This document shows, piece by piece, positions 19,161 to 29,544 of a stretch of DNA of 64,000 nt. A model generated the notes under the pieces. That model ran no database searches. It saw nothing but the letters and a program-made list of their open reading frames with translations, and was not told the origin of the DNA. The DNA lies in NCBI RefSeq assembly GCF_000305785.2, contig NC_018868.3, forward strand, positions 1,912,501 through 1,976,500. Direction: 5' to 3'. Origin of the DNA: Simiduia agarivorans SA1 = DSM 21679. Its GTDB lineage: Bacteria > Pseudomonadota > Gammaproteobacteria > Pseudomonadales > Cellvibrionaceae. Positions within the stretch are counted from its first letter, which is position 1. Each line of letters opens with the position of its first letter. A program made the position numbers and the translations under genes.

Positions 19161-19478
19161 TCAGTGGATGCGATGGGGGGCCAGCTCTATGGCCTCCACC
19201 TTAGGGCCCAGGAGACTGATGAAGCCATTATTGCGATCCTCACCGGTGGCAGTGAACTCAAACGCATAGATCCGGCGGATTCTGAGCCAGCCGGCACTGT
19301 CGCGCGCCACGGCCAATTTCCGCAGTGCTACCGTGGCGTCCAACAGCTGCACGCCGTGTTGCTCACAGTGGCGATTTGCAGCCTGTAGCGTCAGTTCTTT
19401 AAGGCGCGCTACCTGCAAGGCATACCAGCCAAACCAGAACACCCCGAAAACCCACAACAGGTCGGTCAACTCAAGCAT
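19161..19478 (-). CDS. DUF3301 family protein
   Basis: Protein of 105 residues with an N-terminal hydrophobic segment (LLWVFGVFWFGWYAL) that could anchor it to the membrane. A region resembling the DUF3301 family follows (CEQHGVQLLDATVALRK, RRIYAFEFTATGEDRNNG). The family has no known function. ATG 19478 is taken as start; a GTG one codon upstream is possible. The start overlaps the 3' end of the DUF3144 gene, and the pair follows murJ as in related gammaproteobacteria. Confidence 0.75.
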   Translation of the reverse strand: MLELTDLLWVFGVFWFGWYALQVARLKELTLQAANRHCEQHGVQLLDATVALRKLAVARDSAGWLRIRRIYAFEFTATGEDRNNGFISLLGPKVEAIELAPHRIH

Positions 19479-19776
19479 CACCGGCCTCGTCGGTATTGCC
19501 GATCAGGGTCTTGTAGTGATTGGCGTAATCTTCCAGATCGTCTGCCAACAAGCTGCGGAACTGGTTCACATAGTCTTTCAGCAACCCGTCCCGGTCATCC
19601 TTGAACGATGCCTTATCGATACTGCTTGCAGCGAGCGCATACGCATTGAAGCGCGAAGCGGCCACCATCAGCGCGCCCCCCACCTCGGTCAGCTCCAGCG
19701 ACTCGGGCGCATCATTGGCCCGCTCAATAAACTGCTCTACCAACTGCCAGAAGGCGTCATCATTTGTTTGTGCCAT
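19471..19776 (-). CDS. DUF3144 family protein
   Basis: Small, mostly helical acidic protein of 101 residues, MAQTNDDAFWQLVEQFIERA onward, including the family-like stretch ALMVAASRFNAYALA. Function unknown. The start at ATG 19776 lies 14 bp after the murJ stop; the frame is open further upstream but inside murJ. It has no signal peptide or membrane helix, so it is likely cytoplasmic. It is probably co-transcribed with murJ and the DUF3301 gene. Confidence 0.75.
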   Translation of the reverse strand: MAQTNDDAFWQLVEQFIERANDAPESLELTEVGGALMVAASRFNAYALAASSIDKASFKDDRDGLLKDYVNQFRSLLADDLEDYANHYKTLIGNTDEAGDA

Positions 19777-19790
19777 GCATTTAATTCCGA

Positions 19791-21371
19791 TTATCGATGT
19801 TTCAGATCCGCCATGCGCAAGCCAGCCAGAACCAGCAACCCCACATAAGCGATCAACCCCAGGCCACACACCAGCGCAAGCGCCAAAGTACGCTGCCACC
19901 AAAGACTGTCACCCCAGGCGGGCAACCAATAGAGACACAAGGCCAGCACAGCCACCATGCCAGCGTTCGCGACGCCGTATTGCCAGAACCGGCGACGCCA
20001 CCGGCCATCGCTCACCCAGACATTCTGGCGGCGCAACCGGCTGAACAACATGCCGGCATTGAGAAAGGCCGACCCTGCCGTGGCCAACGCCAGCCCCATA
20101 TGCCCCACCTGCCAATAGCTGTGCAAAGGCACCACGAACAACAGGTTCATCACCATATTGGCCACCATGGCAATGATGCCAATGCGCACCGGCGTTTTCA
20201 TATCCTGACGGGCGTAGAACCCGGGCGCCAGCACCTTGATGGCCATGAATGCGGTCAAGCCAAGGGCATAGGCACACAAACTCAGGCGCGACATGGCAAT
20301 ATCCGCCGCCGTAGTTTTACCGTACATGAACAGAGTAGCCAGAATGGGCTCTGCCAGAATCAGCAGCGCCAGACTGGAGGGCAGCGCAATCAGGAAAATC
20401 AAGTGCAAAGACCAGTTCATCGTCCGGCTGAAGCGCTCACTATCGGCGCCAGTGTGCTGACGTGACAAGCTGGGCAGGATGACCGTGGCAATGGCGACTC
20501 CAAACACACCCAGCGGCAGTTCCGCCAGGCGATCGGAGTAATACAGCCAGGACACCGAGCCCGTGGGCAAGAATGACGCCAGCACGGTGTCGAGCAATAA
20601 ATTGATCTGACTGACCGACACACCAAACAAGGCCGGCACCATCAGCGTGAGCACCCGCTTGACGCCGGGGTGGCTGAAGTTCACCGACGGCACCGGCAGC
20701 AAATGGATACGAGCCAGAAACGGCAGCTGGAACAACAACTGTACACAACCGGCGACAAAAACGCCCCAGGCCAGGGCCATCACCGGCTCGGAGATTTGTG
20801 GCGAGATCACCACTGCCGCCGTAATCAGGCTGACATTGAGCAACACCGGCGTAATCGCGGGCACAGCAAACCGGTCATAGCTGTTGAGGATGGCACCGGC
20901 AAAACCGGTGAGCGAAATCAACAATAGGTAGGGAAAGGTGATACGGATCATATCGCTCACCAAGCCAAACTTCTGTTCATCGGCGGCGAAGCCGGGGGCA
21001 AACAGATAGGCCACCACCGGCGCCGCCAGGCACGCCAGCACCGTGAGCAGGAACAGCACCGAGCCCAGACAGCCCGCCACCGCATTGATCAGCTCGCGCA
21101 CCGCCGCGTGCGAACCCCGCTCCCGGTATTCGGACAGCACCGGCACAAAGGCCTGCGCGAAAGCGCCTTCAGCAAACAGCCGCCGCAAAAAATTAGGGAT
21201 TTTGAAGGCCACAAAAAACGCGTCCGCACCCGCCTCTGCGCCGATGAAGCGGGCAAACACCACATCCCGCACCAGTCCGAGAATGCGGGAGACAAAGGTC
21301 ATGGAGGACACCACAGAGCTGGCGCGCAACAGCCCTACGGGCTTCTTATCGGGAGGGGAAATGTCGCTCAA
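19791..21371 (-). CDS. murJ: Lipid II flippase MurJ
   Basis: Flips the peptidoglycan precursor lipid II across the inner membrane (MVF/MviN family). It has 526 residues with about 14 hydrophobic segments. N-terminal signatures are TFVSRILGLVRDVVFARFIG, and FLRRLFAEGAFAQAFVPVLS, which contains conserved Arg and Glu residues of the cavity. The start appears to be TTG at 21371, with only a weak purine stretch upstream; no earlier convincing start and no suitable ATG was found near the family N-terminus. Confidence 0.95.
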   Translation of the reverse strand: MSDISPPDKKPVGLLRASSVVSSMTFVSRILGLVRDVVFARFIGAEAGADAFFVAFKIPNFLRRLFAEGAFAQAFVPVLSEYRERGSHAAVRELINAVAGCLGSVLFLLTVLACLAAPVVAYLFAPGFAADEQKFGLVSDMIRITFPYLLLISLTGFAGAILNSYDRFAVPAITPVLLNVSLITAAVVISPQISEPVMALAWGVFVAGCVQLLFQLPFLARIHLLPVPSVNFSHPGVKRVLTLMVPALFGVSVSQINLLLDTVLASFLPTGSVSWLYYSDRLAELPLGVFGVAIATVILPSLSRQHTGADSERFSRTMNWSLHLIFLIALPSSLALLILAEPILATLFMYGKTTAADIAMSRLSLCAYALGLTAFMAIKVLAPGFYARQDMKTPVRIGIIAMVANMVMNLLFVVPLHSYWQVGHMGLALATAGSAFLNAGMLFSRLRRQNVWVSDGRWRRRFWQYGVANAGMVAVLALCLYWLPAWGDSLWWQRTLALALVCGLGLIAYVGLLVLAGLRMADLKHR

Positions 21372-21410
21372 TCTCTGTGCCCAGCATTAAAAGAGCGCAG
21401 TGTAGCGGTT

Positions 21411-22634
21411 TTAACCCTGCTGCCAAAGCTCATCGAGATCAGGAAAGCTCCAATCCTCGGTCGGCTCCCGCCCGAGGATTTTATCGTCCACCTTAGCCAG
21501 GTCCACCAATTTGGGCGGAATACGGACCTCACTGATGGTACTGAAAAACACTTTCACCTTGGGTTTCAGCAAATTACCTGGATTCTGCTCTACCACCACA
21601 CCCAGCCGCTTAGAGCCTAGCCGCACCAACGATCCCACAGGGTATATGCCCAAACTTTTCACAAAGGCCTGAAAGATATGGGCATCGAAGTGGCCGTCGC
21701 TCCATTCGGCCATTTTTTTCAGGGATTCTGCTGGATCCCACCCCCGCTTGTAGGGGCGATTACTGGTGATGGCATCGTACACATCACACACCGCGGTCAT
21801 GCGGGCAAGCTCACTGATCTCAGCGGCCTTTAGCCCACGCGGGTAACCCGAACCATTGGTCTTCTCGTGATGATACAGACAGGCATTCAACACCTCGTCA
21901 CTGACGCCCCCCCTTTCCTTCAGCAGCGCCCAGCCTTTCTCGGGATGGGTTTTAATGATGGCAAACTCCTCATCGGTGAGCTTGCCGGGCTTATTCAGTA
22001 CCTCCATCGGCACCAGCGCTTTACCCAAGTCGTGCAGCAGCCCTGCCATGCCCGCCTCCCGTACCTGCGCCTCCTCCATACCCAGCTCCCGCGCCAGCGC
22101 AATCATCAACGCACACACCGCCACCGAGTGCATGTAGGTATATTCGTCAGCTGTTTTCAGTCTGGCCAGACTGATGAGCGCGCCCGGGTTGCGCGCCACT
22201 GAATCGGAAATCTCGTTGACCATGGCCTGGCAGTGTTCGGGGTCGACCGCCTTGCCCATCCTGGCCTCTGAAAACATCTGCTCGACTGCCGCACGCGCTT
22301 TTTGACAGATACGACTGGCCCGGCGAACCTCATCGGCCATCGACCGTTTGGGTTGAACCAACGGCTGCGCACCGGCAACAAGCGCCTCTACGTGCACATC
22401 CTGAGGATCAGGGCATTCTTCTGCCTGCTCCCGGGTAACATCGGCCCCTTTGGCAGTATCAATCCACACGTGGGTAATATTACTGGACATGACTTTCTGC
22501 CTGTCCTGCTCCGACTCCAGCAGGAACTTCGCCCGCCAGAAGGGATGCTCCATCCAGGAACCGCAAAACTCCTCTATATACATTCCCAACGTCAGCAGTT
22601 CTTTGGGGATCTTGCGTCTGTTTGATTCATTCAT
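21411..22634 (-). CDS. HD-GYP domain cyclic-di-GMP phosphodiesterase with DUF3391 N-terminus
   Basis: Predicted to hydrolyse cyclic-di-GMP and so affect motility and exopolysaccharide output. The N-terminal DUF3391-like region (about residues 1-130) has [20 protein letters not shown] and [12 protein letters not shown]. The HD-GYP domain shows [32 protein letters not shown] (complete HHE and GYP) and [11 protein letters not shown], so the metal ligands look intact. It has 407 residues. It lies upstream of murJ on the same strand with about 40 bp between. A link to the pilus or EPS genes in this window is only a guess. Confidence 0.9.
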   Translation of the reverse strand: MNESNRRKIPKELLTLGMYIEEFCGSWMEHPFWRAKFLLESEQDRQKVMSSNITHVWIDTAKGADVTREQAEECPDPQDVHVEALVAGAQPLVQPKRSMADEVRRASRICQKARAAVEQMFSEARMGKAVDPEHCQAMVNEISDSVARNPGALISLARLKTADEYTYMHSVAVCALMIALARELGMEEAQVREAGMAGLLHDLGKALVPMEVLNKPGKLTDEEFAIIKTHPEKGWALLKERGGVSDEVLNACLYHHEKTNGSGYPRGLKAAEISELARMTAVCDVYDAITSNRPYKRGWDPAESLKKMAEWSDGHFDAHIFQAFVKSLGIYPVGSLVRLGSKRLGVVVEQNPGNLLKPKVKVFFSTISEVRIPPKLVDLAKVDDKILGREPTEDWSFPDLDELWQQG

Positions 22635-22733
22635 GGGCGGAAACTACGTCCAATCCGGCTCAGCCCATTTAGCCTAGCCTGCCCCAATCAGGATCGCCAT
22701 AAAGACCACCCTACCGGGAATAGCAGCTGGCTG

Positions 22734-22761
22734 TTGACACTGGGCGTTAAATGAGCATAAT
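22734..22761 (+). promoter_or_regulatory. Sigma-70 promoter of rpsT
   Basis: Consensus -35 TTGACA (22734-22739), 16-nt spacer and -10 CATAAT (22756-22761). Transcription should start near 22768, about 40 nt before the rpsT start codon. The position and quality fit a highly expressed ribosomal-protein gene. Confidence 0.75.
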
Positions 22762-22807
22762 GTCGCGTCCTTGATTTGTACCTAGTGATTTTAACAGGAG
22801 CAACACG

Positions 22808-23074
22808 GTGGCAAACTCACCCCAAGCTAAAAAACGTGCTCGTCAGAACGAGAAGGCTCGTAAGCACAACGCCAGCCTGCGCTCCATGACGCGCACTTAC
22901 ATCAAAAAAGTGGTAGCAGCGATCAAAGCTGGTGACCAGGAAGCCGCAAAAGCAGCCTTCGCTGCCGCAGTACCTGTGATCGACCGCATTGCTGACAAAG
23001 GCATCATCCACAAGAACAAGGCCGCTCGTCACAAGAGCCGCCTGAACGCTCAGATCAAGGCCCTGGCTGCCTAA
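22808..23074 (+). CDS. rpsT: 30S ribosomal protein S20
   Basis: Primary 16S rRNA-binding protein of the small subunit. It has 88 residues, strongly basic, beginning [20 protein letters not shown] and closing with [20 protein letters not shown], both typical of S20. The start is GTG (22808), behind an AGGAG ribosome site; an unusual start codon is known for rpsT. Monocistronic, with its own promoter and a strong terminator. Confidence 0.97.
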   Translation: MANSPQAKKRARQNEKARKHNASLRSMTRTYIKKVVAAIKAGDQEAAKAAFAAAVPVIDRIADKGIIHKNKAARHKSRLNAQIKALAA

Positions 23075-23097
23075 AATCCCGAGCAGGATGACCCAAC

Positions 23098-23123
23098 AAA
23101 AACCCCGGCATGCCGGGGTTTTT
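23098..23123. terminator. Bidirectional intrinsic terminator between rpsT and proB
   Basis: A perfect 12-bp palindromic stem, AAAAACCCCGGC / GCCGGGGTTTTT, with a 2-nt centre. GC-rich core and T-run on either strand, so it can end both rpsT (plus) and proB (minus). Confidence 0.9.
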
Positions 23124-23167
23124 GCTTTTCTGGGACCGCACGCTTATCAAGTGCAGAGATAAACAGA

Positions 23168-24349
23168 TCAGTCTTTCCAGTCCACCAACACCAGATTGTC
23201 GCGATGGATCAGCTCCTGCTCATCCACATAGCCCAATACCGCTTCGATCTGATCGCTACCGGTACCAATCAGCTGACTGACCTCATCGGCACCGTAATTC
23301 ACCAGGCCGCGCGCGATTTCGGCGCCATTCAGATCCCGGCAAACCACCATATCCCCGCGGGTAAACTGGCCGCTGACCGCGCAAACGCCCACAGGCAACA
23401 GGCTTTTGCCTTTGTGCTGCAACGCCCGCACGGCACCGTCATCCAGCACCAATTCGCCCAGCGTCTGCAAATGCCCCGCCAGCCAGTTCTTACGTGCCGT
23501 CTTCGGCTCACAATCCGCATACAACAGGGTGCCCACGGACTCGGCAGCCCTGACACTGTCGAGCACTGAAGGTAAGCGACCACCCACTATCAGCGTGTGG
23601 GTGCCACTTCTCGCCGCCAGTCGGGCCGCCCGCACTTTAGTCACCATGCCACCTCGCCCCAGGGCTCCGCCATCGCCGGCCATGTCGTCCAGACGCGAAT
23701 CAAACGCCGGCAAATAGCTGAGCAAGCGGGCATCGGGGTTATTGCGGGGGTCGGCCGAATACATGCCGTTCTGGTCGGTCATCAAGACCAACACATCCGC
23801 CTCCACCAGGTTCGCCACCAAGGCCCCTAGCGTGTCGTTATCGCCAAATCGGATTTCATCGGTCACCACTGTGTCGTTTTCGTTCACCACTGGCACCACC
23901 CCAAAATCGAGCAATGTGGTCAGGGTTGAGCGCGCATTGAGATAGCGCTCACGATTGGACAGGTCGTCGTGGGTCAGCAACACCTGCGCGGTGTGCAGAT
24001 CGTGCTTCTGGAATTCCTGCTCGTAATTCTGCACCAGACGCATTTGGCCCACTGCCGCAGCGGCCTGAAGCTCGTGCATGGCGTGCGGGCGCACGGTCCA
24101 GCCCAGCCGCCGCATACCGGCTGCAACGGCACCGGATGATACCAGCACCACCTCGATACCGGCCTGCCGCAAGCGTGCAATTTGCGCCACCCACTCGGCA
24201 ATCGCCGGCTTGTCCAAGCCCTGGCCATTATTGGTCAGCAAGGAGCTGCCAATTTTTACCACCCAGCGCTGGCTGCGCGCCATTTGCGCGCGGGTTTTCA
24301 GATTCTGTGACTCGCTATTGCCATCATCCTGGCTATTGTGTGTACTCAT
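23168..24349 (-). CDS. proB: Glutamate 5-kinase with PUA domain
   Basis: First step of proline synthesis: phosphorylates glutamate to gamma-glutamyl phosphate. The amino-acid kinase domain has [24 protein letters not shown] and [20 protein letters not shown]. The second half has [20 protein letters not shown], and a C-terminal PUA domain contains [17 protein letters not shown]. It has 393 residues, about 20 longer than usual because of an N-terminal tail rich in Asn, Ser and Gln. ATG 24349 has AAGGG before it. It lies 12 bp after obg in the same operon; proA is not in this window. Confidence 0.96.
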   Translation of the reverse strand: MSTHNSQDDGNSESQNLKTRAQMARSQRWVVKIGSSLLTNNGQGLDKPAIAEWVAQIARLRQAGIEVVLVSSGAVAAGMRRLGWTVRPHAMHELQAAAAVGQMRLVQNYEQEFQKHDLHTAQVLLTHDDLSNRERYLNARSTLTTLLDFGVVPVVNENDTVVTDEIRFGDNDTLGALVANLVEADVLVLMTDQNGMYSADPRNNPDARLLSYLPAFDSRLDDMAGDGGALGRGGMVTKVRAARLAARSGTHTLIVGGRLPSVLDSVRAAESVGTLLYADCEPKTARKNWLAGHLQTLGELVLDDGAVRALQHKGKSLLPVGVCAVSGQFTRGDMVVCRDLNGAEIARGLVNYGADEVSQLIGTGSDQIEAVLGYVDEQELIHRDNLVLVDWKD

Positions 24350-24361
24350 AAATCCCTTGCA

Positions 24362-25606
<1,245 letters not shown>

Positions 25607-25632
25607 TCAACGCCAACCCCTTTCGCCCATAT

Positions 25633-25664
25633 AAAAAAACCCCATCGCAAGCGACAGGGCTTTT
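25633..25664 (-). terminator. Intrinsic terminator after rpmA
   Basis: Read on the minus strand, GCCCTGTCGC-TT-GCGATGGGG forms a hairpin with a small internal mismatch, followed by a run of seven T. It ends the rplU-rpmA transcript before obg. Confidence 0.8.
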
Positions 25665-25687
25665 CTTAAAAAACCGGAATAACCGAA

Positions 25688-25948
25688 TTAAGCAGCGGGA
25701 ACGATGCTTACAAACTTACGGTTGTTCGGGCCTTTTACTTCAAACTTAACAGTACCGGTCGCCTTAGCGAACAAGGTATGGTCTTTGCCGATACCTACGT
25801 TCTCACCAGCGTGGAAACGGGTGCCGCGCTGACGAACCAGAATGTTGCCTGCCAATACTTCCTGGCCGCCGAAACGCTTAACGCCAAGGCGTTTACTTTC
25901 CGAATCGCGACCGTTACGGGTACTACCACCAGCTTTTTTGTGAGCCAT
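25688..25948 (-). CDS. rpmA: 50S ribosomal protein L27
   Basis: Ribosomal protein near the peptidyl-transferase centre. It has 86 residues: [20 protein letters not shown], then [20 protein letters not shown] and a conserved C-terminus. It starts 17 bp after rplU. Confidence 0.98.
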   Translation of the reverse strand: MAHKKAGGSTRNGRDSESKRLGVKRFGGQEVLAGNILVRQRGTRFHAGENVGIGKDHTLFAKATGTVKFEVKGPNNRKFVSIVPAA

Positions 25949-25965
25949 GAGTCAATACTCCTCTC

Positions 25966-26277
25966 TTAACCTTTGATACCAGTGATTTTCACTTCGGTGA
26001 ACCACTGACGGTGACCTTGACGCTTCATGGAGTGCTTACGGCGACGGAACTTGACGATCATCACCTTGTCACCACGACCATGGCATACCACTTCAGCGGT
26101 AACCTTAGCACCCTCTACCAGAGGCGCGCCCAGAGAAACCTTGTCGCCATCGGCAACCAGCAGGACCTTGTCGAACTCGATGGTTTCGCCGGTCGCTACT
26201 TCGATTTTCTCCAGTTTGAGGGTCTCGCCCTCAACTACGCGGTGCTGCTTGCCACCACTTTCAAATACTGCGTACAT
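25966..26277 (-). CDS. rplU: 50S ribosomal protein L21
   Basis: Large-subunit protein binding 23S rRNA. It has 103 residues starting [14 protein letters not shown] at ATG 26277, directly behind a GGAG site; an in-frame TTG at 26289 is ignored. It carries the L21 signature [16 protein letters not shown] and ends with TGIKG. First gene of rplU-rpmA. Confidence 0.98.
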   Translation of the reverse strand: MYAVFESGGKQHRVVEGETLKLEKIEVATGETIEFDKVLLVADGDKVSLGAPLVEGAKVTAEVVCHGRGDKVMIVKFRRRKHSMKRQGHRQWFTEVKITGIKG

Positions 26278-26375
26278 TTTCCGCTCCAATTAACCAAATT
26301 GGACGACACGAAGTAGCTCACCCACCTGGGCTCGCGTTTTATTAACTTGCGTCGTATGCAATTTCAGGGGGCGCG

Positions 26376-26404
26376 ATTCTACTGCATGGTTAAAATGCAA
26401 GCAA
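26376..26404 (-). promoter_or_regulatory. Probable rplU promoter
   Basis: On the minus strand, -35-like TTGCTT (26404-26399), 17-nt spacer and -10 TAGAAT (26381-26376). This gives a leader of roughly 90 nt before rplU. The -35 is weak but the -10 and spacing are good. Confidence 0.5.
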
Positions 26405-26446
26405 CCTCTGATTGCGTCGATTTCAGCCCTCCGACCCGTCTTTCGC

Positions 26447-26475
26447 TTGACACCCATGGAGCCCCTCCCTAGCAT
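26447..26475 (+). promoter_or_regulatory. Probable ispB promoter
   Basis: -35 TTGACA (26447-26452), 17-nt spacer and -10 TAGCAT (26470-26475). Start of transcription would be near 26482, leaving about 30 nt before the ispB ATG. It diverges from the rplU promoter. Confidence 0.55.
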
Positions 26476-26511
26476 CCCCCGCAATCATTCCGCTAACTAA
26501 AAGATGCCCCT

Positions 26512-27474
26512 ATGCTGTCGTTTCACCAGGCCGTGGCCGAGGATTTCAAGCAGGTCAACCAGCTCATCATCGACCAACTGCACTCCGATGTGGGCCTGGT
26601 AGAGAATATCGGCCACTATCTGGTCGAAGCCGGTGGCAAGCGCTTGCGTCCTTTATTAGTGCTGCTGTGCGCCAACGCCCTGGGCCTGGACGACCGGAAA
26701 AAGCTGGATCTGGCTGCCATTATCGAGTTCATCCACACCGCGACCCTGCTGCACGACGACGTGGTGGACGTCTCGGCATTGCGCCGCGGGCGCCCTACCG
26801 CCAATGCCCAATGGGGCAACGCACCCTCAGTACTGGTGGGTGACTTCCTGTATTCGCGCGCCTTCCAGATGATGGTGGGCATCGGCAGCATGGATATCAT
26901 GCGCATCCTGGCCGACACCACCAACACCATCTCCGAGGGCGAAGTCCAGCAGCTGGTGAACGCCAAGAACCCGGATATCACCGAAGCCGACTACTATACC
27001 GTCATCCATAAGAAGACCGCTGCCCTGTTCGAGGCCGCGTGCGAAACTGCTGCAGTCCTGGCCGGCGCGAGCCTGCAGATGCGCCAACAATTGCGCACTT
27101 ACGGCTACCACCTGGGCCTGGCATTCCAGCTGGTGGATGACGCGCTCGACTACGAAGGCGACGCCGCCAAGCTGGGCAAAAATGTGGGGGACGACCTGGC
27201 CGAAGGCAAACCCACCCTGCCCTTGCTGCGCGTCATGGCGGTGGGCTCTGAAGCACAGGCCGATACCGTCGCCCGGGCCCTGCGCGAAGGCGATGCCAGT
27301 GCGCTGCCCGCCATCCTCGAGGCGGTTCACGCCACCGGCGGATCGGCCTATACCATGGATGCCGCACGCGAACAGGTGGCTCGCGCCCTCGCGCAGCTGG
27401 CCGACCTGCCAGACAGCCAATACAAACAGGCACTGGTGGATCTGGCCAATTTCAGCATAGCCCGCGACCATTGA
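26512..27474 (+). CDS. ispB: Octaprenyl-diphosphate synthase (polyprenyl synthetase)
   Basis: Builds the polyprenyl side chain of ubiquinone. Trans-isoprenyl diphosphate synthase with both aspartate-rich motifs, LLHDDVVDVS and LVDDALDYEGD, plus GGKRLRPLL near residue 45. It has 320 residues. Location next to rplU-rpmA-obg is the usual gammaproteobacterial context for ispB. The chain length of the product (C40 or C45) cannot be read from sequence alone. Confidence 0.93.
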   Translation: MLSFHQAVAEDFKQVNQLIIDQLHSDVGLVENIGHYLVEAGGKRLRPLLVLLCANALGLDDRKKLDLAAIIEFIHTATLLHDDVVDVSALRRGRPTANAQWGNAPSVLVGDFLYSRAFQMMVGIGSMDIMRILADTTNTISEGEVQQLVNAKNPDITEADYYTVIHKKTAALFEAACETAAVLAGASLQMRQQLRTYGYHLGLAFQLVDDALDYEGDAAKLGKNVGDDLAEGKPTLPLLRVMAVGSEAQADTVARALREGDASALPAILEAVHATGGSAYTMDAAREQVARALAQLADLPDSQYKQALVDLANFSIARDH

Positions 27475-27637
27475 ACCCCCGTTTGCCCGCCCCCCAGTCT
27501 GGACAAGGCAGTCGCAGCCGGTAGAATGGCGGGCTTTGCACAACGGCAGACCGTCGCCACGCCGCTTATCAGAGCAGCTACAGTAAAGGGGCGACACGGT
27601 ATGACTTACAGAAACACACTAATAAAGCAGGCAAGCT

Positions 27638-28162
27638 ATGATTCCCGCTGACCGAAAGAATGCTTACGAGCGCGACGATTTACTGGAGTGCGGCCACGGC
27701 CGGATGTTTGGCCCGGGCAACGCCCAATTGCCTGTACCCAACATGTTGATGCTGGATCGCATCAGCCACATTTCCGATCAGGGTGGCGAATTCGGCAAAG
27801 GCGAAATCGTCGCCGAACTGGATATCACGCCCGACCTGTGGTTCTTTGACTGCCACTTCCCCGGCGACCCGGTCATGCCCGGCTGTCTGGGTCTGGATGC
27901 CATGTGGCAGTTGGTGGGCTTCTTTCTGGCCTGGAAAGGCAACAAAGGCCGCGGCCGCGCGCTGGGCTCAGGCGAGGTGAAGTTCACCGGCCAGATCCTG
28001 CCCACCGCCAAGAAGGTGACTTACCACATCAACCTGAAGCGCGTGATTGAGCGCAAACTGATCATGGGCATCGCCGATGGCCGTGTTTCAGTAGACGGCA
28101 AAGACATCTATTTCGCAAAAGACCTGCGCGTTGGCCTGTTCACCAACACCGACAGCTTCTGA
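27638..28162 (+). CDS. fabA: 3-hydroxydecanoyl-ACP dehydratase/isomerase
   Basis: Dehydrates 3-hydroxydecanoyl-ACP and isomerises trans-2- to cis-3-decenoyl-ACP, starting unsaturated fatty acid synthesis. It has 174 residues. Active-site His73 lies in [15 protein letters not shown] and Asp87 in [10 protein letters not shown]. It is followed by fabB 104 bp downstream; the pair is the standard FabA-FabB unsaturated fatty-acid module. Confidence 0.97.
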   Translation: MIPADRKNAYERDDLLECGHGRMFGPGNAQLPVPNMLMLDRISHISDQGGEFGKGEIVAELDITPDLWFFDCHFPGDPVMPGCLGLDAMWQLVGFFLAWKGNKGRGRALGSGEVKFTGQILPTAKKVTYHINLKRVIERKLIMGIADGRVSVDGKDIYFAKDLRVGLFTNTDSF

Positions 28163-28187
28163 TATAACGCCCGTCAATCGTCTGGTA

Positions 28188-28228
28188 TCAGGGCAACTAT
28201 CGAACTCTTGTGCGATAATTGCCCCTGA
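28188..28228. promoter_or_regulatory. Imperfect long inverted repeat between fabA and fabB
   Basis: Left arm TCAGGGCAACTATCG (28188-28202) and right arm CGATAATTGCCCCTGA (28213-28228) pair except for one mismatch and one bulged base, around a 10-nt centre. There is no T-run, so it is not an obvious terminator. It could be an operator or an RNA hairpin affecting fabB expression. Confidence 0.45.
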
Positions 28229-28266
28229 CACCTGCATGGCACTGTGCCCCAATTTCGAGGTCAAGT

Positions 28267-29478
28267 ATGAAACGCGTTGTAGTTACCGGCATGGGCATCA
28301 CGTCCTGCCTCGGGACTGACAAAGAAACCGTTACCCAGGCGCTGCGCGAAGGCCGCTCCGGGATCAAGTTCAAACAAGAATATGCCGACATGGGCTTCCG
28401 CTCGCACGTGGCCGGCCAGGTTGAGATTGACCTGAAAGAACACATCGACCGTAAGACCCTGCGTTTCATGGGCGACGCGGCCGGTTACGCCTACGTTGCC
28501 ATGCAGCAGGCAATCACCGATTCAGGCCTGAGCGAAGAGCAAGTGTCCAATATCCGCACCGGCCTGATCATGGGTTCCGGCGGCGCCTCCTCCGCGAATC
28601 TGGTGGAATCCGCCGATATCGTGCGCGAAAAAGGCATCAAGCGCGTTGGCCCCTACCGGGTGACCCAGACCATGGGCTCTACCGTGTCGGCCTGTCTGGC
28701 GACCCCGTTCAAGATCAAGGGCTACAACTACTCCATCAGCTCCGCCTGCGCCACCAGTGCCCACTGCATTGGCAACGCCATGGAGCTGATCCAGATGGGC
28801 AAACAGGACATCGTCTTCGCCGGTGGCGGCGAAGAAGAGCACTGGACCCTCACAGCGCTGTTCGACGCCATGGGCGCCCTTTCCACCAAGTACAACGAGA
28901 CGCCCGACAAGGCCTCACGTGCCTACGACGCTGAACGCGATGGCTTTGTGATTGCCGGCGGCGGCGGTTGTCTGGTGCTGGAAGAATACGAACACGCGAA
29001 AGCACGTGGCGCCAAGATTTACGCCGAACTGGTGGGCTACGGCGCCACCTCCGACGGCTACGACATGGTGGCGCCCTCGGGCGAAGGCGCGCAGCGTTGT
29101 ATGCAGCTGGCCATGTCTACCGTCAATGGCGACATTGACTACATCAACTCGCACGGCACCTCTACCCCCGTGGGCGATGTGGCCGAGCTGGGTGCCATCC
29201 GCTCCGTGTTTGGCGACAAAACCCCGATGATCAGCTCCACCAAGTCACTCACGGGCCACAGCCTGGGTGCCACCGGTGTACAGGAGGCGATCTACTGCCT
29301 GCTGATGATGGAAAACAATTTCCTTTGCGCCAGCGCCAACATCGAAACCCTGGACGACGCCGCGGCCGGCATGAACGTACTCACCGAGTGCAAGGATGTC
29401 AGCATCAAGCGCGCCATGTCCAACAGCTTCGGCTTTGGCGGCACCAATGCTTGCCTGGTGTTTGAAAAGCTGGATTGA
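28267..29478 (+). CDS. fabB: 3-oxoacyl-ACP synthase I (beta-ketoacyl-ACP synthase I)
   Basis: Condensing enzyme elongating unsaturated acyl-ACPs. Catalytic triad Cys161 ([10 protein letters not shown]), His296 ([11 protein letters not shown]) and His331 (GHSLGATG) all present. It has 403 residues from ATG 28267, which has GAGG 6 nt upstream; an earlier in-frame start at 28219 would add atypical residues. Confidence 0.97.
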   Translation: MKRVVVTGMGITSCLGTDKETVTQALREGRSGIKFKQEYADMGFRSHVAGQVEIDLKEHIDRKTLRFMGDAAGYAYVAMQQAITDSGLSEEQVSNIRTGLIMGSGGASSANLVESADIVREKGIKRVGPYRVTQTMGSTVSACLATPFKIKGYNYSISSACATSAHCIGNAMELIQMGKQDIVFAGGGEEEHWTLTALFDAMGALSTKYNETPDKASRAYDAERDGFVIAGGGGCLVLEEYEHAKARGAKIYAELVGYGATSDGYDMVAPSGEGAQRCMQLAMSTVNGDIDYINSHGTSTPVGDVAELGAIRSVFGDKTPMISSTKSLTGHSLGATGVQEAIYCLLMMENNFLCASANIETLDDAAAGMNVLTECKDVSIKRAMSNSFGFGGTNACLVFEKLD

Positions 29479-29493
29479 TCGATCATTCACGAT

Positions 29494-29526
29494 AAAAAAA
29501 GGCGCAACCCCGGTTGCGCCTTTTTT
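29494..29526. terminator. Bidirectional intrinsic terminator after fabB
   Basis: Stem GGCGCAACC / GGTTGCGCC (29501-29509 and 29512-29520), flanked by seven A on the left and six T on the right. It serves fabB on the plus strand and the RmlD-like gene on the minus strand. Confidence 0.92.
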
Positions 29527-29544
29527 GTTGAGGCGGGGTGGCCC

